A stretch of DNA of 64,000 nt from JAFECT01 sp964432415 (GTDB lineage: Bacteria > Pseudomonadota > Alphaproteobacteria > Caulobacterales > Caulobacteraceae): assembly GCA_964432415.1 (NCBI GenBank), contig CAYSNW010000002.1, positions 62,001-126,000 of the forward strand, in the 5' to 3' direction. Of this stretch, positions 30,500-37,990 are shown in pieces; position 1 is the first letter of the stretch; every line of letters begins with the position of its first letter. Below the pieces are notes generated by a model. The model did no database searches, was not told the DNA's origin, and worked only from the letters and a program-made list of their open reading frames with translations. Position numbers and translations under genes: made by a program.

Positions 30500-32274
30500 T
30501 CCGCAGATCTTTCCTGGCCCTTGGCGGCGCCGCCCTGGCCGTCCCGGCCGCGCGCGCCGGCGCACAGCCTGCGTGGTCGCCGGTGACCTTCGCCTCCGTC
30601 GTGGGCGCAACTGTCCCGGCCGAGCAGACCACGGTTCGCGTTCCGGAACGTCACGGCCGCCCCGGCAGCGGCGAAATCACCCTGCCTGTGGTGCGCTTCC
30701 GCAGTCTGGCCGAGCGCCCCGGGGCGCCGATCCTTTACCTGGCCGGCGGCCCCGGCGCCTCGGGCCTGGTCTCCGCCCGGCAGGAGATCTTCCTGGTCCT
30801 GATGCGCCTGCGCGAATTCGCCGACGTGGTGATCTTCGATCAGCGCGGCACGGGCCAGGCAACACCATCGCTGCTGCTTTCCGGCAGCTTTGACCTGCCC
30901 GCCGACCAGCCGCTCCGCGGGCCGGCCGCGACCGCCCGCCTGGCCGAGATCGCGCGCAAGGGCTCGGCCGAAATCAAGGCCCGGGGCGTCGACCTGTCCG
31001 CCTACAATACGGTCGAGAACGCCGAAGACATCGAGGCCATCCGACTTGCGCTGGGCGCGGAAAGGCTCACCCTCTGGGGCCACAGCTACGGCTCCCACCT
31101 CGGCCTGGCCTATCTGGCGGCCCATCCGGAGCGGGTCTCTGCGGCGATGTTCGGCGGGGTCAACGACCTCCCCAACCGCTGGCGGCTGCCGGCCGACGGC
31201 GACGCCCTGCTCGCCCGCATGGACGCGGCGATCGGCGCCGATCGCCGCCTTGGTCCGCGCATCGGCGGCTTTCAGGCCCTCGTGCGCCGGGTGTTCGCGG
31301 CCCTGGATCGGCAGCCTCAGACCGTCAGCATCGGCGGCAAGCCCGTCTATGTCGGGCGTGAAGAAATACAGACCCTGATCGCGCTCAACGGCGGCGACAT
31401 CTTCTTCATCCGGGAACTGCCGCTGATCCTGGCCGACATGGACCGGGGCGACTACGGCCGCGCCGCGCGCGCCCTGCAGGCCCTGCGCGCCACGCCCCAG
31501 GGCACAGCCATGCGCCACGGCATGCATATCGCTTCCGGAGTCTCCCCGGCCCGCGCCGCCTTGATCGCCCGGCAGACGCCCGGATCGCTCGCCGGCGACG
31601 CCATCAACTTCCCCTACAACATCCCCGCCTTCACCGATGGCTGGGGTGTCGCCGACCTCGGCGAAGCCTTCCGCGCGCCGCGCCCCTGCGATGTCCCGAC
31701 TCTGTTCATGAACGGCGAATTCGATGGCCGCACCTCGGTGCGCGAAGCCCGCGAGACCATGGGACGCTTCTCCCGGGCCGGCTTCATCGAAATGGGCGGC
31801 GTCGCGCATGACTTCTACGGTTTCTCTCCGGCGGTGGTCGACGCCATGCTGTCCTTTCTGAACGGCCGGGCGATCCCGGCCCGCATCGAGGTGCTGCCTG
31901 TGGAGTTCCGCAGCCCTGACGAGCCAGGCTTGCTGAAGCAGCTCAACCAGATCCTGGGCGACAAGGGCGTGGAGCCGATGGTTCAGGCGATGCGCGCCGC
32001 CGCCAGGGCCGGCGACGGCCCGGTGTTCAACGTCTCCACCGCGCGCACCGCCGGCCTGATTCTGGCCAACCAGATGAAGAAGCCCGACGCCGCCATGGCC
32101 CTGCTGGAGGCGGCGGACGAGCTGTTTCCCGACGACTTTTCGATCAATCGCCAGCTCGGCACGCTCTACCGGGCCTCCGGCGACAAGGCGAAGGCCCTCG
32201 CCCGCTTCCGCAAGGTCAAGCAGCTCAACGCCATCGCCTCCGGCGCCGACCAGGACATTCAAAGCGTTTCGTGA
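30496..32274 (+). CDS. Exported alpha/beta hydrolase (TAP-like) with C-terminal TPR
   Basis: 592 residues from the GTG at 30496. Twin-arginine-like export signal VIRRSFLALGGAALAVPAARA. Alpha/beta-hydrolase core: ILYLAGGPGASG (oxyanion HGGPG-like), VVIFDQRGTGQATPSL, nucleophile elbow WGHSYGSHLGLAY (Ser about residue 199), TLFMNGEFDGRTS with the catalytic Asp, and GGVAHDFYGF with the His. This is the layout of proline iminopeptidases and tripeptidyl (TAP) hydrolases. From about 510 a TPR-like helical tail (AGLILANQMKKPDAAMALLEAAD, RQLGTLYRASGDKAKALARF) is added. Confidence 0.82.
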   Translation: MIRRSFLALGGAALAVPAARAGAQPAWSPVTFASVVGATVPAEQTTVRVPERHGRPGSGEITLPVVRFRSLAERPGAPILYLAGGPGASGLVSARQEIFLVLMRLREFADVVIFDQRGTGQATPSLLLSGSFDLPADQPLRGPAATARLAEIARKGSAEIKARGVDLSAYNTVENAEDIEAIRLALGAERLTLWGHSYGSHLGLAYLAAHPERVSAAMFGGVNDLPNRWRLPADGDALLARMDAAIGADRRLGPRIGGFQALVRRVFAALDRQPQTVSIGGKPVYVGREEIQTLIALNGGDIFFIRELPLILADMDRGDYGRAARALQALRATPQGTAMRHGMHIASGVSPARAALIARQTPGSLAGDAINFPYNIPAFTDGWGVADLGEAFRAPRPCDVPTLFMNGEFDGRTSVREARETMGRFSRAGFIEMGGVAHDFYGFSPAVVDAMLSFLNGRAIPARIEVLPVEFRSPDEPGLLKQLNQILGDKGVEPMVQAMRAAARAGDGPVFNVSTARTAGLILANQMKKPDAAMALLEAADELFPDDFSINRQLGTLYRASGDKAKALARFRKVKQLNAIASGADQDIQSVS

Positions 32275-32384
32275 GCTGCGACCTGATGCACCGGCCGCCC
32301 GGGGGTGGGGTTGACGGCGCTCCGGCTTGCCCGTCCAGTGTCAGGGTCGGGCGGCTGCGCCCGTGCGCAGCGGAAGGCCCGATC

Positions 32385-32933
32385 ATGAAATCCCACCTCG
32401 CGGCGGCCGCCGCGCTCGCCGCCGGCCTGATGTTCGCGTCCGCCGGGACCGCGCGCGCCGGCGACACCGCCTGCATGTGGAACGTGCTCACCCCGGCCGA
32501 GAAGCAGGCCCTGGCGGTGTCCTATGCCGAGAAGGGGCCCAGCGGCGTCGAGGGCATCGGCGACAGCAGCCTGCTCGACCGCATGGACGCGGCCTGCCAC
32601 CCTGCCCTGAACAGCGTGGAGGGCGCCCGCAACATGGGCGGCGCCCTGGCCGAGCGGGCGATCCAGAATGGCGCGGCCTATGTGCTGAAGACCCGGTTCA
32701 ACATCGAAACCCCGGCGTTGGAGGCCGCCTGGGCCGCCACGGACCCGGCGCTGCGCGAGCGCTTCCGCAAGAGCATGGTCGACTACCAGGTCAAGCGCGA
32801 GGGGCCGGTCGATCTGGCGGCCGCCGACGCGCTCATGGCCCGGCTGCATCTGGAGGGCGGCGATGCGCGGCGCCAGGTCATCTACTGGACCCGCTCCACC
32901 GTGCTGATCCCCTATCTGGAGTCGCTGTTCTAG
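32385..32933 (+). CDS. Secreted protein of unknown function
   Basis: 182 residues from the ATG at 32385, with a Sec signal (AAAAALAAGLMFASAGTARA). The mature protein is helical, with cysteines in CMWNVLTPAEKQAL and ACHPALNSVEGARN that could form a disulfide. Alternating Ala-rich helices (DPALRERFRKSMVDYQVKREG) follow. No family recognised. Its plus-strand orientation follows the hydrolase gene, but 110 bp separate them and no terminator is obvious. Confidence 0.65.
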   Translation: MKSHLAAAAALAAGLMFASAGTARAGDTACMWNVLTPAEKQALAVSYAEKGPSGVEGIGDSSLLDRMDAACHPALNSVEGARNMGGALAERAIQNGAAYVLKTRFNIETPALEAAWAATDPALRERFRKSMVDYQVKREGPVDLAAADALMARLHLEGGDARRQVIYWTRSTVLIPYLESLF

Positions 32934-33012
32934 CTTTGAGGAACCAAGCTGGACCGTGGGCGTTGAGCCCCCATCGGCGGTCCTGATGGGCCGCGTTCCG
33001 GGAAACGCTTCT

Positions 33013-33318
33013 ATGAAGATCATCGCCTTCGCCGCGGTCGCCGCCGCCCTGACGTTCGCCGCCGGCGCCGCATCGGCCGACCCGATCAAGAACGCGGGCC
33101 ACCAGGTCGCCAAGACCACCCGTTCGGTCGCCCACGAGGGCGCCAACGCCGGACGCGACGTGGGCCATGTGGTCGCCGCCTCCGGCCGCCACGTCGAGCA
33201 CGACGTCAACGGCACCTCGGACAAGTACAACGACCATCCCGGCCACAAGGGTTACTGGCGCCACCACCGCCGCCATCACCGCCACCATCACGTCGAGAAC
33301 CACGTCGACAACCACTAA
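33013..33318 (+). CDS. Small secreted protein with His-rich C terminus
   Basis: 101 residues from the ATG at 33013; signal peptide MKIIAFAAVAAALTFAAGAASA. The mature part has polar helices (HQVAKTTRSVAHEGANAGRDVGHVVAASGRHVEHD) and ends with a His/Arg tract (YWRHHRRHHRHHHVENHVDNH, 12 His in 21 residues). The tract could bind metal ions in the periplasm; that is an inference from composition. Not recognised as a named family. Confidence 0.65.
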   Translation: MKIIAFAAVAAALTFAAGAASADPIKNAGHQVAKTTRSVAHEGANAGRDVGHVVAASGRHVEHDVNGTSDKYNDHPGHKGYWRHHRRHHRHHHVENHVDNH

Positions 33319-33354
33319 GGGCGCGCCGGAGGGGGCCCGCCGCCGCGCTGATCT

Positions 33355-34347
33355 TCAGTTGCGGTGGCGGGCCAATGCCTTTTCCAGCTCCGAGACCATC
33401 ATCGCCTTGAGCGACGCCGGAGACACGATCTCCAGCTTGTCCTCCCAGGTGAACAGGTGCCAGGCCAGCTCGCGCATGCCCGAGGCCCGAAACTTCACGA
33501 TCACCGAACCGTCCGCCTGCTCGGTCACGCTCTGGGTCGGATGGAAGCGCCAGACCAGGGCGTCCTCCGCCCCGGGGGGGAGGACCTTGAGCACCACATC
33601 CTCCTGGGCGTCCTGATAGATGCCGAAGGAGCGGTTGGCGTAGGCGTCCAGGTCGAAGTCCTCGGGCGCCGAGCCCGGGACGTCCAGCATCTGAAGATCC
33701 TCGATGCGGTCCAGGCGCCAGTTGCGCGGCTCGTTGCGCTTGCCGTCGCTCCCCAGCTCCTCCGCCACCAGATAGTTGGCCCGCCCGAACATGATCCCGT
33801 AGGGGATCACGCGGCGCACGGCGCCGGGCGTGCGTCCGCCGCGATAGATGAAGCTGACCGCCTTCATGGCCTTGACCGCATGGCGCAGGGTGGCGATCAG
33901 GCTGTCGTCCTCGTACGGGCGCGGCCCCGCCTGCACCGCGATGGTCTCGGCGCGCACCAGGGCCTCCACGTCGGGCATCAGCCGGCGCAGCTCCTTGTTC
34001 TTCATCGCCGAACGGACCTTGCGGGCCAGGCTCTCCAGGGCGTGGGCCCGTGTCTCGGCGCCCTGCGCCTTCAGGCCCTGGGCGGCCTTGTCGATCTCCA
34101 GCAGCTCCTCCGCCGTCGGCGACTGCAGGAAGCCGTCCAGCCCGCCGGGGATGCGGAAACGCTTCACCGCGCCCTCCGGTACGACCTCCATCTGCGGGAA
34201 CAGGTAGCCCACCACGTCGCGCATGCGCTCGGCCGTGCGCCGGCCCGAGCCGATCACCTCTGCCATCTCGTCCAGAGTCAGCCCCTCGGCCGAGGCCGCC
34301 AGGGCGCGCGACAGGTCGATCAGGGCGCCGGCCTTTTCATGCCGCAT
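33355..34347 (-). CDS. WYL-domain transcriptional regulator (YafY-like)
   Basis: 330 residues; ATG at 34347 preceded by GGAGTTCCCC. N-terminal winged helix-turn-helix (LIDLSRALAASAEGLTLDEMAEVIGSGRRTAERMRDVV, about 8-50), then a WYL domain (about 145-225: AMKAVSFIYRG, RVIPYGIMFGRANYLVAE, RNWRLDRIEDLQML) and the C-terminal WCX extension (VVLKVLPPGAEDALVWRFHPTQSV...). WYL proteins sense nucleic acids or other ligands and often regulate DNA-damage or defence genes. An ACGAC-N7-GTCGT inverted repeat lies 19 bp upstream. No defence genes are beside it. Confidence 0.88.
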   Translation of the reverse strand: MRHEKAGALIDLSRALAASAEGLTLDEMAEVIGSGRRTAERMRDVVGYLFPQMEVVPEGAVKRFRIPGGLDGFLQSPTAEELLEIDKAAQGLKAQGAETRAHALESLARKVRSAMKNKELRRLMPDVEALVRAETIAVQAGPRPYEDDSLIATLRHAVKAMKAVSFIYRGGRTPGAVRRVIPYGIMFGRANYLVAEELGSDGKRNEPRNWRLDRIEDLQMLDVPGSAPEDFDLDAYANRSFGIYQDAQEDVVLKVLPPGAEDALVWRFHPTQSVTEQADGSVIVKFRASGMRELAWHLFTWEDKLEIVSPASLKAMMVSELEKALARHRN

Positions 34348-34365
34348 GGGGAACTCCAAAAGTAA

Positions 34366-34382
34366 ACGACCGTTTTTGTCGT
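34366..34382. promoter_or_regulatory. Inverted repeat ACGAC-N7-GTCGT upstream of the WYL regulator
   Basis: Perfect 5-bp arms around CGTTTTT in the 79-bp region between the divergent WYL gene and the gene at 34427. Possible operator; short, so the evidence is weak. Confidence 0.3.
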
Positions 34383-34426
34383 AATCGGATCATAAACAGA
34401 ACACACCAGATCGCAAGGAGGCGCCC

Positions 34427-34852
34427 ATGGCCCGCTTCGAAAGCCCGACCCGCAGCATCGCCGGCACCAAGCGCCAGGCCATGGAACGCCAGGCCATCGC
34501 CGCGCGCTTCGGCCGCGCGCGCCCGCCCTTCAGCCTGGTCACCCACAAGGGCCCGCTGCCGATGATGGTGGTGGACGTGGTGCGCACCCGCGCCGAGGAG
34601 CGCTTCGAGCGTGAGGACGGCTGCGAGGTCCTGAGCCTGTCGGCCCGCCAGCTCAACGACCCTACCCTGCGCATGGCGTTGGGCCCCCACGTCGGGCGCG
34701 CCGCCGCCATCCGCGTGGTCTGGGACCCGCGCGACTGTCAGGTCATCGAGGTGATCGAGGGCTACGTCCCCCAGGGCCGCTCGGACGACGAGGACGACCT
34801 GTGGATGCAGGCCAAGCACGATATCACCCTGCGCTGGTCTGCGGCGGCGTGA
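34427..34852 (+). CDS. Hypothetical cytoplasmic protein, divergent from the WYL regulator
   Basis: 141 residues, ATG after AAGGAGGCGCCC, a strong ribosome site. Arg/Ala-rich N terminus (GTKRQAMERQAIAARFGRARP) and a beta-rich C-terminal half (IRVVWDPRDCQVIEVIEGYVPQG, DDLWMQAKHDITLRW). No signal peptide, no membrane segment. The family is not recognised. The shared 79-bp promoter region suggests control by the WYL regulator. Confidence 0.6.
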   Translation: MARFESPTRSIAGTKRQAMERQAIAARFGRARPPFSLVTHKGPLPMMVVDVVRTRAEERFEREDGCEVLSLSARQLNDPTLRMALGPHVGRAAAIRVVWDPRDCQVIEVIEGYVPQGRSDDEDDLWMQAKHDITLRWSAAA

Positions 34853-34887
34853 GCGGCCACCGATAATACGGTCGATTAACGGTGGTT

Positions 34888-35325
34888 TTACGGTGCGAGC
34901 TTCTGAAGGCTGGCCCGGATCTCAGCCGGAATTTCCACCGCTGTCCGGCTCACCCGGTCCACATAGACGTGGGTGAATTCCCCGGCCGCCGCGGCGCTGT
35001 CCTCGTCGTTGCGGAACAGCCCCACCCGGTAGCGCACGCTGGAGCGTCCCAGGTGCTCGACCTTCAGGCCCGCCCAGATCCGGTCGGGAAAGCTGACCGG
35101 CGCGAAGTAGGAACAGCGGGTCTCCACCACCAGCCCGATCACCGGGCTGGTCTCGAGATCCAGGGCCCCCTCCTCGATCAGCCGCCGGTTCACCGCCGTG
35201 TCGAACCAGCTGAGGTAGGCGACATTGTTCACATGGCCGTAGACGTCGTTGTCCATCCAGCGGGTGTCGATCCCGGTGAACCAGGCGAAGTCGGCGCGCC
35301 GGGGAGCCTCGGCCCGGGCGCTCAC
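34888..35325 (-). CDS. Acyl-CoA thioesterase (4HBT/YbgC-like)
   Basis: 145 residues, GTG at 35325 overlapping the stop of the upstream ADH gene (GTGA). Hot-dog fold with the 4HBT signature: WFTGIDTRWMDNDVYGHVNNVAYLSWFD, where the Asp in DNDVYGHVNN is the catalytic residue. Further strands are VGLVVETRCSYFAPVSFPDRIWAGLKVEHLG and VRYRVGLFR. Likely hydrolyses short- or medium-chain acyl-CoA or aromatic-CoA esters. Translationally coupled to an alcohol dehydrogenase, which hints at a common catabolic pathway. Confidence 0.87.
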   Translation of the reverse strand: MSARAEAPRRADFAWFTGIDTRWMDNDVYGHVNNVAYLSWFDTAVNRRLIEEGALDLETSPVIGLVVETRCSYFAPVSFPDRIWAGLKVEHLGRSSVRYRVGLFRNDEDSAAAAGEFTHVYVDRVSRTAVEIPAEIRASLQKLAP

Positions 35326-36476
35326 AGCACCGCCCGATAGACCGCCAGCGCGTCCTCGTAGGCGACCTCGCGCGGGTTGTTCACCAGGATACGCTTCACG
35401 TTCATGGCGTCGGCGGCCAGCATCGGCAGGTCGGCCTCGGTGACACCGACCTCGCGCAGGGTGTGGGCCATGGGCATGGCGGCGACCAGGGCCTTCATGG
35501 CTTCGATGAAGGCGCGGGCCTGGACGTTGGCGCTCCCGCGCGCGCCGGGCGGGGTCACCGCCTCCGCGAGTTCGGCATAGAGCGGCTCTACGGCCGGCAG
35601 GTTGAACTCCAGGACCGGCCCCAGGACCAGGGCGTTGGACAGGCCGTGCGGGACGTGGAATCGCCCGCCCAGCGGATAGGCCAGGGCGTGCACCGCGCCC
35701 ACCGGAGCGTTGGCGAATGCCATGCCGGCCAGGAGCGCGCCTTGCAGCATGGCGCGGCGCGCGTCCAGGTCCGAGCCGTCGGCGACGGCGCGTCCGATGT
35801 TACGGGCCAGCAGGCTCAGGGCCTTGATCGCCAGGGCGTCGGAGACGGCGTTCTTCTTGTGCCGGGTCGTGTAGGCCTCGATAGCGTGAACCATGGCGTC
35901 GATCCCGGTCGCCGCGGTCACCGCCGACGGCAGGCCCACGGTCAGGGCCGGGTCCAGCAACGCCAGGTCCGGGTACAGACGCCGGCTCAGCACCGCCAGC
36001 TTCTCATCGCCCGGCGAGGTGACCACCGCGATGTGGGTGACCTCCGAACCGGTTCCCGCCGTGGTCGGAACCTGAATCAGGGGCAGGCGCGGGCCCTTGG
36101 TCATTTCGATGCCGTAAACGTCCTCCAGCCGCTCACCCGAGGCGGCCAGCAGGGCCACCAGCTTGGCGGTGTCCATGGACGAGCCGCCGCCCAGGCCGAT
36201 CACCCCGTCCGCGCCGCCCGCGCGGGCGGCCTCCACGGCCCTGATGATGCTGTCCTGCGGCGGATCGGCCTCCACCTCGCCGAACACCAGGGGCTCGATC
36301 CCTTCGGCGCGAAAGGCGTCCAGAATCGGGGCGATCAGGCCCGCGGCCAGCAGGCCCGGATCGGTGACGATCATCGGCCGCGTAACGCCCAGCTCTCCGG
36401 CAAACCGGGGCAGGCTTAAGGCCGCATGGTCCTCGCAGACGACCCGGGGCGTAGTCTCGAAGGTGAAGGCGTTCAT
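35322..36476 (-). CDS. Iron-containing (group III) alcohol dehydrogenase
   Basis: 384 residues, usual family length. NAD(P)-binding GLGGGSSMDTAK (about 97) and the fold-specific PTTAGTGSEVTHIAVVT. Metal ligands sit in the typical places: Asp and His of TGIDAMVHAIEAY (about 195-200), His of GAVHALAYPLGG, and His of FHVPHGLSNA. Enzymes of this group oxidise or reduce small alcohols, lactaldehyde, maleylacetate or 4-hydroxybutyrate; the substrate here is unknown. First gene of an operon with the thioesterase gene. Confidence 0.93.
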   Translation of the reverse strand: MNAFTFETTPRVVCEDHAALSLPRFAGELGVTRPMIVTDPGLLAAGLIAPILDAFRAEGIEPLVFGEVEADPPQDSIIRAVEAARAGGADGVIGLGGGSSMDTAKLVALLAASGERLEDVYGIEMTKGPRLPLIQVPTTAGTGSEVTHIAVVTSPGDEKLAVLSRRLYPDLALLDPALTVGLPSAVTAATGIDAMVHAIEAYTTRHKKNAVSDALAIKALSLLARNIGRAVADGSDLDARRAMLQGALLAGMAFANAPVGAVHALAYPLGGRFHVPHGLSNALVLGPVLEFNLPAVEPLYAELAEAVTPPGARGSANVQARAFIEAMKALVAAMPMAHTLREVGVTEADLPMLAADAMNVKRILVNNPREVAYEDALAVYRAVL

Positions 36477-36530
36477 GACCGCACCCTTCCGACGCCGTCC
36501 GGCCCGGCGTCAACCTTTTGGTCACGGGCG

Positions 36531-36546
36531 TTAACGACGGATTAAC
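36531..36546 (+). promoter_or_regulatory. Full CtrA consensus box
   Basis: TTAA CGACGGA TTAAC, an exact match to TTAA-N7-TTAAC. It lies about 25-30 bp before a region with two hairpins and no open reading frame, and about 55 bp upstream of the divergent ADH start. Confidence 0.6.
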
Positions 36547-36559
36547 CATTTCGGGCCAA

Positions 36560-36640
36560 ATCAGGGGCTGTCTTCTTCTTCTCGGAGACACCCCACCATC
36601 ACCGAACTTCTCAAGCCCGGCGCCCTGCCGGGCTTTTTTT
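36560..36640 (+). ncRNA. Candidate small RNA with CtrA box and intrinsic terminator
   Basis: Between the ADH start and tRNA-Asn there is no protein gene, but in order on the plus strand come a full CtrA box, a stem GGGG(C)TGTC/GACACCCC (36564-36594) with loop TTCTTCTTCTCGGA, an unpaired stretch, and a strong terminator (36614-36640). A terminator with no gene before it is the typical mark of a small RNA. The family is not recognised; 5' end is estimated. A leader peptide is not visible. Confidence 0.45.
36613..36640 (+). terminator. Rho-independent terminator
   Basis: AGCCCGGC GCCCT GCCGGGCT hairpin followed by TTTTTT. Ends the candidate small RNA. Confidence 0.88.
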
Positions 36641-36724
36641 CTGCGCCGTGGCGGCTGCGACGCGCAAGCGCCTTGCGCGCCGACAAAGCTCGCTGCTATA
36701 CGGCCCCTCCTTCGAGCGACCTGA

Positions 36725-36799
36725 TCCGCGGTAGCTCAGTGGTAGAGCAGCCGGCTGTTAACCGGCTGGTCGTAGGTTCGAATCCTACCCGCGGAGCCA
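36725..36799 (+). tRNA. tRNA-Asn (anticodon GTT)
   Basis: 75 nt including an encoded CCA. Acceptor stem TCCGCGG/CCGCGGA, D-arm GCTCAGTGGTAGAGC, anticodon stem GCCGG/CCGGC with loop CTGTTAA, T-arm GTAGGTTCGAATCCTAC, discriminator G. The amidotransferase genes nearby (gatCAB) could serve Asn or Gln tRNA charging. Confidence 0.97.
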
Positions 36800-36810
36800 C
36801 TCGCCAGCGC

Positions 36811-37287
36811 CTAGCGCCATTGCGCAAGCGCTTCCGTCATTCGAACTACGATCACGTTGATTGCGAGCGCGGCACCGAGTGTGCCGACTAGGTTCCACGC
36901 AATTACGAGCGGCAGCGAGAACTCCCATCGATACGGATGGGGATCTTCGGGTCGGCGTCTTACATCGAGCGCCCATCGCTCAAAATGAGCCTGAACCGGC
37001 GCGGCAATCATAAGCAGAGAGATGTAATACGCTACGGTCGCCATCGCAGAATGTTTAGCCGCGATACTGAGCGCAGTGACTATCGCAATACGCTTCAAGA
37101 ACTCGAACCAATAGGCGGCAGCCCGTCTGATGAGATGCGCTGCCAGCACATCATGCTCACTCGTGGTCGGGCGGACATCAAGTCGTCGAAGCCAGGCCAT
37201 CGATCGATGTGCGAGGGATTCGCGCCTGTTCACCTCTCGCTCTCTCGAGCCGTGAACGGCGGCATCTGATTCGCTCTCTTCAGTCAT
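36811..37287 (-). CDS. Hypothetical membrane protein next to tRNA-Asn
   Basis: 158 residues. Charged N terminus (MTEESESDAAVHGSREREVNRRE), then hydrophobic segments FLKRIAIVTALSIAAKHSAMATVAYYISLLMI and SLPLVIAWNLVGTLGAALAINVIVV, giving two or three membrane spans. G+C and codon use are visibly lower than in its neighbours, and it sits 11 bp from a tRNA gene, a common integration site, so horizontal entry is possible. No integrase or repeat is seen. Family not recognised. Confidence 0.55.
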   Translation of the reverse strand: MTEESESDAAVHGSREREVNRRESLAHRSMAWLRRLDVRPTTSEHDVLAAHLIRRAAAYWFEFLKRIAIVTALSIAAKHSAMATVAYYISLLMIAAPVQAHFERWALDVRRRPEDPHPYRWEFSLPLVIAWNLVGTLGAALAINVIVVRMTEALAQWR

Positions 37288-37425
37288 TCCCTAAGTCTAG
37301 CGCAATCTAGGGGGGAGCTTGATGATGTGGTGCTGCGGGTGCCAACAAGGTGCCCGCCGCTCATGCCCGATTTCGGCGCGCCTGCGACGGTGCTAGGCTT
37401 CTCCGCGACATCGGCGGAGGGAGCC

Positions 37426-37905
37426 ATGCCCGATCTCACCCGGATCCAGACCCTGTTCGCCTGGCTGATCCTGATCCAGTTCGCGGTGGTCGTGCTGCAC
37501 GACTGGCTGGAGATCCCGGGCCTGACCCGCTCTTCCCAGGTCCGCGCCGTGGTCGGGACCCGCAAGCTGCTGATCGCGACCCTGATCAACGCCCTGTTCC
37601 CAGGCGCCGCGGCGGCCTTGGTGCTCTGGTACTGGAATCAGACCCCGTCCCCGGTCGCGACCGGCTACTGGCTGGCCTACACCGCCATCACCGTGCTCTC
37701 GGCCATCGCCATGTGGTACCTGCCCTATCTGTTCGGGGCCAAGGCCTCGACCCGGCAGGACTATCTGGCCATGTACCGCCGGACCCTCCAGGTGCTGCCG
37801 CGGCGGGGCGACAACCCGCGGCCGAACCTGCTGCACGTCCTCTTCCATCTGCTGTTCGTGGGCACCTTCGCCCTGGCGCTCGTTCTCTGGCTGAAGACCC
37901 GCTGA
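37426..37905 (+). CDS. Four-helix integral membrane protein, unknown function
   Basis: 159 residues from the ATG at 37426 after GGCGGAGGGAGCC; an upstream in-frame ATG at 37327 overlaps non-coding sequence. Hydrophobic segments: LFAWLILIQFAVVVLHDW, LLIATLINALFPGAAAALVLWYW, YWLAYTAITVLSAIAMWYLPYLF and LLHVLFHLLFVGTFALALVLW. A polar loop (ASTRQDYLAMYRRTLQVLPRRGDNPRPN) separates the last two. No transport motif seen; family not recognised. It precedes the sugar MFS gene by 85 bp and may share its transcript. Confidence 0.6.
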   Translation: MPDLTRIQTLFAWLILIQFAVVVLHDWLEIPGLTRSSQVRAVVGTRKLLIATLINALFPGAAAALVLWYWNQTPSPVATGYWLAYTAITVLSAIAMWYLPYLFGAKASTRQDYLAMYRRTLQVLPRRGDNPRPNLLHVLFHLLFVGTFALALVLWLKTR

Positions 37906-37990
37906 ACATCCGCTCGCTGGCCATCCGGCGGCGGCGCATGCCAAGCTCCCCAGCAAGGCCGCACCGGCCACGCCACAGGGGGAAGCATCC

